Shown in pieces: positions 17,879-24,947 of a stretch of DNA of 37,998 nucleotides (positions are counted from its first letter, which is position 1; the number at the start of each line of letters is the position of its first letter). Below the pieces are notes generated by a model. The model did not search any database, had not been told where the DNA came from, and was given only the letters and a program-made list of their open reading frames with translations. The DNA is from Rhodobacter sp. CACIA14H1 (GTDB lineage: Bacteria > Pseudomonadota > Alphaproteobacteria > Rhodobacterales > Rhodobacteraceae). The stretch is taken from contig AYNO01000015.1 in the NCBI GenBank assembly GCA_000500915.1, positions 1 through 37,998 on the forward strand, given 5' to 3'. The position numbers were made by a program, and so were the translations under genes.

Positions 17879-18034
17879 CCGCGCCGGCGGCATCCGTATC
17901 GGTTGCTCGCGTCATCGTTGAAACGAAGGGCGGTTCTGCCGATCCTGCGGGAAATTAACCAACTTCGCCCAATCCCGGCGGGGCCCGCACATCCCTGCAC
18001 CCCGCCCGCAACGCCCGTGTTCCGGAGTCATCCG

Positions 18035-18562
18035 ATGCCCAAGTCCCAGACCGCCGCCCTGTTCGCGGCCTCCGCCCCCGCCAATGACGGCTTCCGCCGC
18101 CAGCCCCTGCGTGCCGCCGTCCTGTCGGCCCGTCCCGCCCGCCTGATGGCCGCGCTGGACCGGCTGGCCATCACCGCCATCGATGCCACCCGCGCCGATC
18201 TCGCCCTGCTGCTGCGCGACGCACCGGACATGCTGGTCGTCGATATCGAACCCGGCACCGTGTCGGCCCGCCGTCTGGCGCTGCTGGTGGCGCAGCTGGG
18301 CTGGGCGCGGCGCGATCTGGTCATCGCCGTCGCCTCGGGCCGGACCGCCGCGCTGGGCGGGCTGGCCTTCGACCTGACCTTCGATCCCGAAGCGGGCGAC
18401 ACCGCCCTCGATGCCGCCTTCGCCGAGGCGGGCCACCTGCTGACCCACTCGCGCCTGCGTCCCGCCGGGACGGCGGGCAGCGACGCTCACGCCCCCTCGC
18501 GCAGCGCCCCTGCGCTCCTGCGCCGCGCGGCTGCCACGCGCCGGTCGCACCTGTTCCGCTGA
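18035..18562 (+). CDS. Receiver-like (pseudo-response-regulator) protein of unknown function
   Basis: A 175-residue soluble protein. ATG at 18035 has GGAG eight bases upstream. Its middle shows the alternating strand/helix pattern of a receiver domain: LRAAVLSA, AITAIDAT, DMLVVDIE (with an Asp at the phosphoacceptor position), DLVIAVASG and LAFDLTFD. The acidic pair after strand 1 and the conserved Lys after strand 5 are missing, so normal phosphorylation is doubtful. The C-terminus is a basic Ala/Arg tail. It follows cheA3 by 175 bases on the same strand and may belong to the chemotaxis operon or stand alone. The fold assignment is by eye and tentative. Confidence 0.65.
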   Translation: MPKSQTAALFAASAPANDGFRRQPLRAAVLSARPARLMAALDRLAITAIDATRADLALLLRDAPDMLVVDIEPGTVSARRLALLVAQLGWARRDLVIAVASGRTAALGGLAFDLTFDPEAGDTALDAAFAEAGHLLTHSRLRPAGTAGSDAHAPSRSAPALLRRAAATRRSHLFR

Positions 18563-18582
18563 CGCCACCACCAGCGGGCCGG

Positions 18583-18623
18583 AGGGCGGGTCGTCACTGG
18601 CGTGCGGCCCGCCCTTCGCGTTT
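18583..18623 (+). terminator. candidate transcription terminator after the chemotaxis block
   Basis: AGGGCGGG (18583-18590) pairs with CCCGCCCT (18608-18615) across a 17-base loop and is followed by TCGCGTTT. The T-run is short and the loop large, so strength is uncertain. Its position after the last gene of the block and before the fliS promoter fits a boundary. Confidence 0.45.
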
Positions 18624-18677
18624 CCCCCGCCCGTGCCCGCGCCGCCCGGATACCCGTCAAAAATCCCCCGCGCCCCG

Positions 18678-18704
18678 TAAAAGCCCCGCCGCCCCGTCCG
18701 TTTA
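18678..18704 (+). promoter_or_regulatory. candidate sigma-28 promoter for fliS
   Basis: TAAA, 15 bases, TCCGTTTA, ending 45 bases before the fliS ATG. It follows the same TAAA-N15-NYCGTTNA pattern as three other sites in the window. FliS serves filament assembly, so late-class control by FliA would make sense. Confidence 0.45.
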
Positions 18705-18749
18705 TCCTTTCACAGCCAACGTCTGGCACGCCAACGAAAGGACGCCCGG

Positions 18750-19151
18750 ATGACCTTCCTCGATGCCCGCGCACAATATCGCCGCACCGAAGCAGGAGAG
18801 GCGCTTTCCGTCGAAAGCCCGCACGGCATCATCCTCGTCACGCTGCGCGAACTGGAGAAGTCGCTGCGCGTCCTGGCCGCCGCCGAACCCGAACGCAGCT
18901 ATCCCGCGCAGCACGTCAACCGCGCCTTCACCGCGATCTACATCCTGCAAAGCTCGCTCGACTTCGAAAAGGGCGGCGAGATTTCGACCAACCTCTTCGG
19001 CGTCTATGAATACTGCCGCCTCCGCGTGGCCGAAGCCTTCCGCAAGGAGGCGTCGCCGAAACTGGCCGAATGCGCCGACCATATCGGCGGCATCCTGTCG
19101 GCATGGCAGGAAATGGGCGCCCGCAACGCGGCGAAAGGCGGCACGGCATGA
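18750..19151 (+). CDS. fliS: Flagellin export chaperone FliS
   Basis: A 133-residue helical protein. FliS binds newly made flagellin and delivers it to the FlhA export gate. Family features seen: a Tyr-containing start (ARAQYRRTE), the SPHGIILVTLRELEKSL helix, the NRAFTAIYILQSSLDFEKGG segment, and ISTNLFGVYEYCRLRVAEAF, which matches the FliS GGEIA-NLxxLYDYMxxRL pattern. AAGGA lies before the ATG. The stop overlaps the next ATG (ATGA), so it heads a three-gene unit. Confidence 0.9.
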   Translation: MTFLDARAQYRRTEAGEALSVESPHGIILVTLRELEKSLRVLAAAEPERSYPAQHVNRAFTAIYILQSSLDFEKGGEISTNLFGVYEYCRLRVAEAFRKEASPKLAECADHIGGILSAWQEMGARNAAKGGTA

Positions 19152-19441
19152 CCCCGCAGGCCGCCCGTCCCGCCGATCCCGCCCTGCTGCATTTCGCCAT
19201 GCTGGCCGACCGCCTGACCGACGCCGCCATCCGCGAGGACATGGTGCAGACCCTGATCTCCACCGCCGATCTGGACCGCATGGCCCGCAGCCTCGGCCCC
19301 GACCAGCGCGAGGCGGCGATCCATGCCCGCAAACTGGTCGCGCAGGCGATCGAGGTGCTGGAAAACGCGCTGGCACGCGGCATGGCCACGGCGCGGCGCG
19401 ACCCGCGGCAGGCGGCCTATGTCACGGCAGGGGCCGCCTGA
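19148..19441 (+). CDS. Small helical protein downstream of fliS, unknown
   Basis: A 97-residue protein, all-helical by composition, with no signal peptide or membrane segment. It overlaps the fliS stop (ATGA) and its own stop overlaps the next start (TGATG), so translation is coupled. Position suggests a flagellar assembly helper such as a FliT-like cap or flagellin chaperone, but I see no sequence feature that proves this. Function not assigned. Confidence 0.7.
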   Translation: MTPQAARPADPALLHFAMLADRLTDAAIREDMVQTLISTADLDRMARSLGPDQREAAIHARKLVAQAIEVLENALARGMATARRDPRQAAYVTAGAA

Positions 19442-19671
19442 TGGCCTGCCGCCGCTGCCTCCGCATCCGCTGGTTCCTGATGATTGCCGGCCCGCTGCTG
19501 GCGCTCGGCCTGCTTGCGCCGGTGCAGACGGCCACGGCGCTTTCGCGCCTGCCCGACCTGCGGGCGCTGACGCTCTGGTTTCCGGCCGTGATCCTTGCCA
19601 CCTTCGCGTGGCGCTGGATCAGCTGGCGTCGCGCGGCGCCTGTTCCGGCACGCCCGCCCCGCCAGCCCTGA
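19441..19671 (+). CDS. Small two-segment membrane protein, unknown
   Basis: A 76-residue protein with two hydrophobic segments (FLMIAGPLLALGLLAPV near 12-28 and LTLWFPAVILATFAW near 43-57), a basic N-terminus and a Pro/Arg tail. Coupled to the preceding gene by TGATG. It is the last gene of the fliS unit and converges on the small minus-strand ORF at 19619. Unrecognised; perhaps a flagellar-regulon membrane protein by association only. Confidence 0.6.
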   Translation: MACRRCLRIRWFLMIAGPLLALGLLAPVQTATALSRLPDLRALTLWFPAVILATFAWRWISWRRAAPVPARPPRQP

Positions 19672-19792
19672 GCAGCCGCGCGACGGGCATCACGTAGCGG
19701 CGCTTCGCCCGCCCCGCCCGGTCCAGCACGACACATTCCACCGCCATATCCTGCATCAGGGTCAGATCGGCATTCTCGGCATCAAGGGCCAT
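19619..19792 (-). CDS. possible small protein downstream of fliL
   Basis: A 57-codon frame starting at ATG 19792, with GGAG about nine bases upstream, 50 bases after the fliL stop on the same strand. The peptide has a short hydrophobic-basic middle (MAVECVVLDRAGRAKRRYV) that resembles a small beta-type motif. Its last 53 bases overlap the convergent plus-strand gene at 19441. It could equally be a chance frame. Confidence 0.4.
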   Translation of the reverse strand: MALDAENADLTLMQDMAVECVVLDRAGRAKRRYVMPVARLLRAGGAGVPEQAPRDAS

Positions 19793-19842
19793 GGTCAGCA
19801 CTCCGCAAGGGTCCGCCCCGCGGCTGCAAGAACCGTGCCGCC

Positions 19843-20388
19843 CTAGCGCTGCATGACAAGCGAGGTGATCAGCACCTCCACCACCGGCTCCGGCCAGTCC
19901 GGCGTGCCGATCGTCCGGTTGATCGCATCCCGCAGCCGCAGCGGCAGTTCGCTGTGCAGCGCCGCCCCTTCCGCCCCCTCGACGACAAGGTCCTGCGCCT
20001 GCTGCAGCATCGCGGCATAGACCACATCGGCCTTCACCATCACCCGGTCCTTCAGCGGCACGAGGTCCTCCAGCTCGCCCCGCACCACCAGCGCAAGCGA
20101 CATCTCCGCCCGCGGTTTGTCGGGCGCGACCGCGACGGTCAGCGGGTCGGGCAGATCGACGTAATGCAGCGGAAGGGGCGACTCCTCGGGCGCCGCGACC
20201 ACCTCCGGCACGGCAACCAGCGGCGCGGGCGGCTGCATCGACAGCAGACCGATGACCGACGCCGCGACCGGCAGGACCACCAGCCCGAACCCCGCCACAG
20301 GCAGCCACCCTTCCCGACCGGCCTCCGCGCCTGCCGGAACGGCGGCCTTCGCCTCTGCCACTTTCGCCTTGCGCCCCTTGCCGGCCAT
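19843..20388 (-). CDS. fliL: FliL-like flagellar basal body-associated protein
   Basis: A 181-residue protein with a short basic cytoplasmic tail, one membrane segment (FGLVVLPVAASVIGLLSM near 34-51) and a periplasmic FliL domain. LHYVDLPDPLTVAVA, then AEMSLALVV, a run of helices, then LRDAINRTIG and VVEVLITSLVMQR at the end match the family order. FliL rings surround the stator and support motor torque. The ATG at 20388 is chosen because it gives the usual short tail and follows a G-rich ribosome site; the frame is open farther up. A sigma-54-like promoter lies at 20426-20441. Confidence 0.85.
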   Translation of the reverse strand: MAGKGRKAKVAEAKAAVPAGAEAGREGWLPVAGFGLVVLPVAASVIGLLSMQPPAPLVAVPEVVAAPEESPLPLHYVDLPDPLTVAVAPDKPRAEMSLALVVRGELEDLVPLKDRVMVKADVVYAAMLQQAQDLVVEGAEGAALHSELPLRLRDAINRTIGTPDWPEPVVEVLITSLVMQR

Positions 20389-20425
20389 CGCATCCCCCCG
20401 CGGACATTCCATCCTGAATAACGGC

Positions 20426-20441
20426 AGCAAAGCCCGCGCCT
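20426..20441 (-). promoter_or_regulatory. sigma-54 promoter for fliL
   Basis: On the minus strand the site reads AGGCGCGGGCTTTGCT: GG and GC are correctly spaced, TTGC is perfect, and there are two mismatches in the -24 half. The predicted start is about 27 bases before the fliL ATG, the same spacing as the fliK and flgP sites. It is divergent from the sigma-28-like site at 20460. Confidence 0.6.
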
Positions 20442-20459
20442 AAAGCCCGCTCAGGCGGC

Positions 20460-20486
20460 TAAACACCCGCGCAAGACGGTCGTTCA
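20460..20486 (+). promoter_or_regulatory. candidate sigma-28 promoter for the 20523 gene pair
   Basis: TAAA, 15 bases, GTCGTTCA, ending 36 bases before the ATG at 20523. It is one of four sites with the TAAA-N15-NYCGTTNA pattern; here the first C of CCG is T. Confidence 0.4.
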
Positions 20487-20522
20487 CCAGACGGACCCGC
20501 CACGCAGAAAGGCCGCGCCGCG

Positions 20523-20960
20523 ATGAAAGACCGGATGTCCCGGGCCCTCGTCCCCGTGATCTCCCGCCTGCCGTCCCTCGCACGGCTGCGGGACCTGATC
20601 CCGCATGGACAACCGCACCCGCATCCGGCGGAGCTGCGCCTGCACCGCCCCCGCGACTACGACCTCGTCAAGCGCGAGACGCGCCTGCGCAACCGGGCGC
20701 AGGTGGAACGGCACCTGCCCGAAATCCTCGGCCGCGCCCTTGCCCGCATCTGGATCGATCCGGGCTTCCGCGACCGCTTTGCCGCCGATCCGGTGGGAAC
20801 GCTGGCCTATTACGATGTCTTCCTGCCCGACTCGATCGAGATCGACTTCGTCACCGAAGGCACCACCCGCCCGCAGGTCGTGGTCTATGAACGCACCATC
20901 CGCGCCATGCCGCGCAAACGCCTGCTCTATCTGCAACTCGTCCTGACGGCCGCCCGATGA
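20523..20960 (+). CDS. Unknown soluble protein in flagellar region
   Basis: A 145-residue protein with no signal peptide or membrane segment. It has a basic, His/Pro-containing N-terminal third and a more regular second half (IEIDFVTEG ... VVVYERTIRAMP). Nothing matches a family I know. It overlaps the next gene by four bases (ATGA), so the pair is co-translated. It starts 36 bases after a sigma-28-like site and faces away from fliL. A role in the flagellar motor or its control is suggested only by this setting. An alternative start is ATG at 20535. Confidence 0.7.
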   Translation: MKDRMSRALVPVISRLPSLARLRDLIPHGQPHPHPAELRLHRPRDYDLVKRETRLRNRAQVERHLPEILGRALARIWIDPGFRDRFAADPVGTLAYYDVFLPDSIEIDFVTEGTTRPQVVVYERTIRAMPRKRLLYLQLVLTAAR

Positions 20961-21611
20961 TCCGCCCCGCGCTGCTCCTTATGCTCCTCGCCGCACCCGC
21001 ACTCGCCGCCCCGCAGGGGGCAGAGACCGGCACGCGATCAGGCGCCGGAACGGACACGGCCGCCGCCATCGCCGCCCTCCGTGCCGGCAACGCGCCAGAG
21101 GCGGCGGCGATCTTCCACGGCCTGGCACAGGCAGGCGACGGCGACGCGCAGTTCAACCTTGCCCCGCTCTACCTCGAAGGCATCGGTGTCCCGCAGAACG
21201 TGCGCGAGTCGCTCTACTGGGGCTGGCGGGCCCGTCTGTCCGGCATCCCCGCCGCCCCCGCCCTGCTGGCCCGCCTCGCCGGACAGGTCACGCCGGACCT
21301 GCGCGCGGAAACCGCCGCCCGCATCAATGCCGACCTCGACCCCCGCATCGCGGCGGGCGAAGGCCGCGCCATGCTGGAACGGTCCGTCCTCCTGTCCGAC
21401 CTCCTGCCGGAACCGGATCTGCAGGGCAGCTATGTCTGGCAGGCGCTTTCCGCCGCGCTCGGCACGCCTGCCGCCGCCGCCGCCCGCGACGCCACGCTGG
21501 AACGGATCGACCCAGGACCGCCTCGCCGTGCAGCAGGCCGCCATCGACCAGCTTGCCGCCCTCTGCCAGGGCGCGATGCAGGGCCAGACCATCTGCGCCA
21601 CCCTGCCCTGA
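20957..21611 (+). CDS. Secreted Sel1-like repeat protein, frameshifted near its end
   Basis: Begins with a clear signal peptide (IRPALLLMLLAAPALA). A Sel1/TPR-type helical repeat follows: AIFHGLAQAGDGDAQFNLAP then YLEGIGVPQNVRESLYWGWR. So it is a periplasmic repeat protein. At 21511-21513 the frame breaks: the natural end (QDRLAVQQAAIDQLAALCQ ... TICATLP, stop at 21609-21611) is in the next frame, as if one C were lost from a CCCC run. Vibrio MotX is also a Sel1-type periplasmic protein needed for the stator, so a motor accessory role is possible given fliL and flgT nearby. That is inference. Confidence 0.7.
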
Positions 21612-21635
21612 CGCAGGCCGCTTCCCGAATGGAAA

Positions 21636-21663
21636 GGGCCGGGCGGATCGCTCCACCCGGCCC
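21636..21663. terminator. Bidirectional hairpin terminator
   Basis: GGGCCGGG (21636-21643) pairs with CCCGGCCC (21656-21663), with an inner GGA/TCC extension. On the minus strand it is followed by TTTCC, and on the plus strand by CCCTGTCTT. It lies between the convergent Sel1 gene and the DUF2802-like gene and would end both. Confidence 0.6.
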
Positions 21664-21682
21664 CCTGTCTTCCGCCCGGAGC

Positions 21683-22072
21683 TCAGTGCTTGCGGAATGT
21701 CGTGATCGTCTCGGCCGCCTCGCGGGTCAGTCCCAGTTCGCGCCCGATGTCATCCGGTTCCACCCCGCTCTGCGCAAGGGCGATGGCCTGTTCGATCATC
21801 CGCTCGCCCGCCAGCCATTCCACATCCGATTTCAGATGCTGGATATCCGCCCGCAGGCCGGCCAGCGCATCGCTCTGCGCCCGCGTCTGTTCCGCGATCA
21901 ACCCTTCCACCCGCGCTGCCAGCTCCTCGGCCACCGGACCCGCAAGCGTGTCGGCCTCGGCGGCAGCCGAAGCCGCCACAGCCCGCCGGCGCCCCCGCAT
22001 CAGGCCAAGTGTCAGAAGGGAAACCCCCGCCAGCAAGGTGGCAAGGAGGGCGGCGATCATGCCAGTCGTCAT
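21683..22072 (-). CDS. DUF2802-like membrane-anchored protein
   Basis: A 129-residue protein with an N-terminal membrane anchor (MIAALLATLLAGVSLLTLGLM), a coiled-coil middle and a C-terminal helix-turn-helix-like end (AIALAQSGVEPDDIGRELGLTREAAETI). This layout matches DUF2802/DUF6115-type proteins, often coded near flagellar or chemotaxis genes in other bacteria, with no settled function. It is the last gene of the flgP-flgT-flgA-flgM run, 51 bases after flgM, at the place held by flgN in gammaproteobacteria. It does not look like FlgN, which is soluble. Confidence 0.7.
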   Translation of the reverse strand: MTTGMIAALLATLLAGVSLLTLGLMRGRRRAVAASAAAEADTLAGPVAEELAARVEGLIAEQTRAQSDALAGLRADIQHLKSDVEWLAGERMIEQAIALAQSGVEPDDIGRELGLTREAAETITTFRKH

Positions 22073-22123
22073 CAGCAGGCTCCGGGTCGTCAGGTCAGTT
22101 GGGCAGCGTCGGGGCGGTCCGGA

Positions 22124-22429
22124 TCAGGACACGAGTTCCATGTAATTCTCGAAAAGGCTGTCCGTGATCTTCTCCAGATCGATCGGATACCTCCCCTCGG
22201 CAATCGCCTCCTTGATCCGTGCCACGATGGTCAGGTCCATCGGTGGCCCGCCCTTCAACTCCTCGGGCAGCGCCTGCGCGGTCTGGCTGAGCGTCACGCT
22301 GTCTCCGGCGGACGGGGGCACAGCTGCTGACGCCACCCCGACGGCGGAACCCTGCACCGGCAAGCCTGCATCCTCGCCCGGCCTTGCGATCCGGGGTCGT
22401 GCGGCTGATGTAGAGATTGGTTCTACCAT
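22124..22429 (-). CDS. flgM: Anti-sigma-28 factor FlgM
   Basis: A 101-residue protein with a disordered N-terminal half and the FlgM C-terminal region that binds FliA: DSVTLSQTAQ, then VARIKEAIAEGRYPIDLEKITDSLFE. FlgM holds FliA inactive until the hook is complete, then is exported. A strong GGAGG site precedes the ATG. Its target sigma factor is encoded in the same window (27953-28672). It lies directly after flgA, as in many gammaproteobacteria. Confidence 0.93.
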   Translation of the reverse strand: MVEPISTSAARPRIARPGEDAGLPVQGSAVGVASAAVPPSAGDSVTLSQTAQALPEELKGGPPMDLTIVARIKEAIAEGRYPIDLEKITDSLFENYMELVS

Positions 22430-22464
22430 GAGAGCCTCCGTTTAGCTGTCTTTACGGACTCAGT

Positions 22465-23163
22465 TCAGCGCATGTTAGTCTGTGCCGTCACGGTTCCGGG
22501 TCCCGTGACGACAGCTTTCACGATCCGGCCGCTCGACAGGTTGGCCACGCGGATCACATCCCCCATCGCCCCGTCCTCCAGCGCCTCGGCAGGGGCCGAA
22601 ACGGCCAAACCCCCTGCTTCTGCCACAAGAACCAGCGGATTTCCCTTCCCGACCAGCCAGACAGGCTCCAGTTGCCGCAGCAGGACCGGTTTCCCCTCGC
22701 CCAGCGCGGCGCGGGTCCGGCGGCCGACGACATCTCCCAGTCTGGTAAAGATTCCGTCCGGCGCCCGCGCCCCCGCAGGGGCCAGCACCAGATCCTCCGC
22801 CGTCAGCACCGCGCCCTTCGGCACGCTGCGCGACAGCGTCACCACGGCAGGCCCCGCCGCCGCCGCCTCCACCGCCACCGGCAGGGCCGACGGCGACACC
22901 GCCCCCGTCCTGACCGCACGGCTCCAGACAGGCCCGTCACAGCGGACCTCGGCGGTGGACCAGCTTCCCTGACGCGGCACCACCACCGGCACCCCGTTAC
23001 AGGCGGGAAAGGCCCGCGCCGGATCGGGGAAATCCGGCACCGCCTCGCCCGCCGCCGCCATCGCGGCGCGGACCAGACGGCCCACCTCGGCCCCCGGCAC
23101 GCCGCCCGCGTAATCCGCCGCCATGGCAGGCGCGGCCAGCAGGACGAAGGCCAGCGCCCTCAT
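22465..23163 (-). CDS. flgA: P-ring assembly chaperone FlgA
   Basis: A 232-residue periplasmic protein with signal peptide (MRALAFVLLAAPAMA). The SAF-type domain is visible: VTLSRSVPKGAVLTAEDLVL, then the two-strand region DVVGRRTRAALGEGKPVL, and the C-terminal DVIRVANLSSGRIVKAVVTGPGTV, all typical of FlgA. ATG at 23163 overlaps the flgT stop by four bases and gives a clean signal peptide. The open frame extends to 23400 inside flgT but has no support there. Confidence 0.93.
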   Translation of the reverse strand: MRALAFVLLAAPAMAADYAGGVPGAEVGRLVRAAMAAAGEAVPDFPDPARAFPACNGVPVVVPRQGSWSTAEVRCDGPVWSRAVRTGAVSPSALPVAVEAAAAGPAVVTLSRSVPKGAVLTAEDLVLAPAGARAPDGIFTRLGDVVGRRTRAALGEGKPVLLRQLEPVWLVGKGNPLVLVAEAGGLAVSAPAEALEDGAMGDVIRVANLSSGRIVKAVVTGPGTVTAQTNMR

Positions 23164-24251
23164 AGCCCCGCCTCCAGAAACCGCACCGGACGCCCCGCAA
23201 AGGCCTTGGCCGGACGCCCCGGGTCCAGCGGCCGCAGCACGACCCGCTCCGCCCCCAGTTCCACGACCTCCAGCATCTCGGTCGAATTGTCCCTGTCGGC
23301 GGTAAAGGCGATGGACCCGCGCGACAGTCCCTGCCGCCGCCCCACCGGCGCGGAAATCGTCCCGCCCGAAACCTTCAGCGCCGCCAGCACCGGCTTGCAC
23401 GTCTCCACATCCAGCAGCGCGTCCATCTCGCGCTGCAGCCCCTCGGTCAGCCGCGCCGCCATCTGCCGCCGGTCCGGCTCCACCATCACGGCCAACCGGC
23501 CCAGCGGCGATGCCCCCGGCAGCTTCACCGTCCGCCGCACGCCCTGCCGGACCTCCTCGCCATTGCCGCCGATCAGGACCATGGTCAGGTCCATCGCCAG
23601 ATCCGCCCGCGCCCCGCGCCCGCCCACGCCGATCTCGATCACCGGGATGAAGGCATGGTCGCCCTCCTTCATCCGAACCGACCCCTTGGTCAGCACCTCG
23701 TAATCCGTCGCCTCGCGGTCCTTGCCGAAACGCGGCATCTCCCGGTCCGTCACCCGCACCAGCTCCGTCGCCGGATGCGCCTCCAGCCGCCGCACCAGCG
23801 CCTTCGCCACCTCCATCGCCAGCGGCTCCGTCCAGGCGGGCGCCTGCGGGGACACCGAAATCACCGGCGCATAGACCGTCACCACCAGATTGCGGCGGCT
23901 GTCGCAGACCCCCACCGGCCCCAGCCCCACCAGCGCCTCCACCGTCGCGGTCCAGGTATCCCCGTTCCGCTCCAGCGCGATCACGGAATGCCGCAGCACC
24001 CGCCCCACCGGCCGCACGATCAGCAGATCCGCCGTCACCACGCTGCGGTCCACCGCCGTATGTCCCGTGACCGAGGCCCCGCCACTCAGCGCCGCCTGCA
24101 ACAGCGCATCCGCGACCGCCCGCCGCTTGGCGCTGGCGGCATCCTCGGCCCCCGACTGGATGGCAAAGCCCGTCGCCTGCACCACCAGCCCCTCCGCCGC
24201 CCGCACCGGCAGCGCCGCAAGGACCAGCAGCAGGGCCAGGACGAACCGCAT
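23160..24251 (-). CDS. flgT: FlgT-like flagellar assembly protein
   Basis: A 363-residue periplasmic protein with signal peptide (MRFVLALLLVLAALPVRA). Length, position between flgP and flgA, and the overall layout resemble FlgT, the H-ring protein of Vibrio. The N-terminal domain is FAIQSGAEDAASAKRRAVADALLQAAL, then DLLIVRPVGRVL; the middle domain contains LVVTVYAPVI and MEVAKALVRRLEAHP. A distant FlgT of R. sphaeroides is known to interact with MotB and FliL. ATG at 24251 is coupled to the flgP stop as TGATG; GTG at 24254 is the alternative. The assignment relies partly on gene order. Confidence 0.82.
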   Translation of the reverse strand: MRFVLALLLVLAALPVRAAEGLVVQATGFAIQSGAEDAASAKRRAVADALLQAALSGGASVTGHTAVDRSVVTADLLIVRPVGRVLRHSVIALERNGDTWTATVEALVGLGPVGVCDSRRNLVVTVYAPVISVSPQAPAWTEPLAMEVAKALVRRLEAHPATELVRVTDREMPRFGKDREATDYEVLTKGSVRMKEGDHAFIPVIEIGVGGRGARADLAMDLTMVLIGGNGEEVRQGVRRTVKLPGASPLGRLAVMVEPDRRQMAARLTEGLQREMDALLDVETCKPVLAALKVSGGTISAPVGRRQGLSRGSIAFTADRDNSTEMLEVVELGAERVVLRPLDPGRPAKAFAGRPVRFLEAGL

Positions 24252-24775
24252 CACACCTGCCCCTTCAGCGCACGGACGATATAGGCCACCGTCTCGCGGT
24301 CCAGCACCATCTCCACCTCGTAACTGTCCGACCCCGACGGCGACACGCGCAGGGTCCGCGCCCCGCGCAAGGTGCCCTGCACCACCGCCGACAGGCTGTC
24401 ATCCTGCACCACGGCATCGCGCACCGTGGTCGATGCCGAAATCCGGATGCCATGCACCTGCTCGGTCAGGTCGCGCAGCGCATCCATCCGCGCCGCACGG
24501 ATCGCCATCAGCCGCTTCTCGTTCTGCGTCTTGCCGGGCTGCCCCGCGATCTGCGCGAAGCCCAGCCCCTTCAGCGGCCGCACCTCCGACGCGGCAACCG
24601 CCGCGGGCGGCGGCGCGTTCATCCGGTCCGCCGCATCCAGATTGTCCTTCACCTCGGCAAGCTGCTCCGTCGTCTCCGTCGCGCTCAGCGGCAGCGACTC
24701 CGTTGCCGTGGGCGGCGCCTGCACGCAGGCGGACAGGGCGATCACGGGCAGCATCGGCAAAAGGGCGGGGCGCAT
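24251..24775 (-). CDS. flgP: FlgP-like LPP20-family outer-membrane lipoprotein
   Basis: A 174-residue lipoprotein with lipobox LSAC at residues 14-17, a Thr/Ser/Pro linker, then the LPP20/FlgP core (GQPGKTQNEKRLMAIRAARMDALRDLTEQVHGIRI, then VQGTLRGARTLRVSP and YEVEMVLD). FlgP sits around the basal body at the outer membrane in Vibrio and Campylobacter and supports motility. It heads the minus-strand operon, with a perfect sigma-54 promoter 38 bases upstream of its ATG, and is followed by flgT with a one-base overlap. Confidence 0.88.
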   Translation of the reverse strand: MRPALLPMLPVIALSACVQAPPTATESLPLSATETTEQLAEVKDNLDAADRMNAPPPAAVAASEVRPLKGLGFAQIAGQPGKTQNEKRLMAIRAARMDALRDLTEQVHGIRISASTTVRDAVVQDDSLSAVVQGTLRGARTLRVSPSGSDSYEVEMVLDRETVAYIVRALKGQV

Positions 24776-24812
24776 CTCGCGGGCTCCTCACAGGTCACAT
24801 CGCCCGACGGCC

Positions 24813-24828
24813 TGCAATCCCCGTGCCA
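24813..24828 (-). promoter_or_regulatory. sigma-54 promoter for flgP-flgT-flgA-flgM
   Basis: On the minus strand the site reads TGGCACGGGGATTGCA, a perfect match to TGGCACG-N4-TTGCW. The predicted start is about 26 bases before the flgP ATG. It lies back to back with the flhA promoter, with 27 bases between the two elements. Confidence 0.88.
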
Positions 24829-24855
24829 GCCCGCGCCACCCGTCCCGGACCCGTC

Positions 24856-24871
24856 TGGCACGCCCTTTGCA
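24856..24871 (+). promoter_or_regulatory. sigma-54 promoter for flhA-flhF-fliA
   Basis: TGGCACGCCCTTTGCA, a perfect match to the -24/-12 consensus, 72 bases before the flhA ATG. It would also drive flhF and fliA, placing FliA under sigma-54 as expected in a Fla1-type cascade. Confidence 0.88.
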
Positions 24872-24914
24872 GCATCCGCCTCGATTGCCGAACGACCCCC
24901 GGACTGACGGAAAC

Positions 24915-24947
24915 ATGACGCCCGATCCCAAGGACACAGCCGCATGA
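24915..24947 (+). CDS. possible 10-codon leader ORF coupled to flhA
   Basis: ATG at 24915 runs ten codons and ends TGA at 24945-24947, overlapping the flhA ATG as ATGA. Its ribosome site is weak. It is listed because the same arrangement precedes cheA4 and fliA; it may be chance. Confidence 0.2.
   Translation: MTPDPKDTAA

Noticed and set aside
12853-18000. A 1715-codon open frame on the minus strand
   Set aside because: It is the antisense shadow of tlpT, cheY6 and cheA3, with Gly/Arg-rich nonsense composition.
18724-18739. sigma-54 promoter before fliS (TGGCACGCC...)
   Set aside because: The -24 half is perfect but the -12 position reads CGAA instead of TTGC.
20957-22330. A 457-residue product from the Sel1 frame
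   Set aside because: Beyond 21513 this frame runs antisense through the DUF2802-like gene and flgM. The natural C-terminus is clear in the neighbouring frame.
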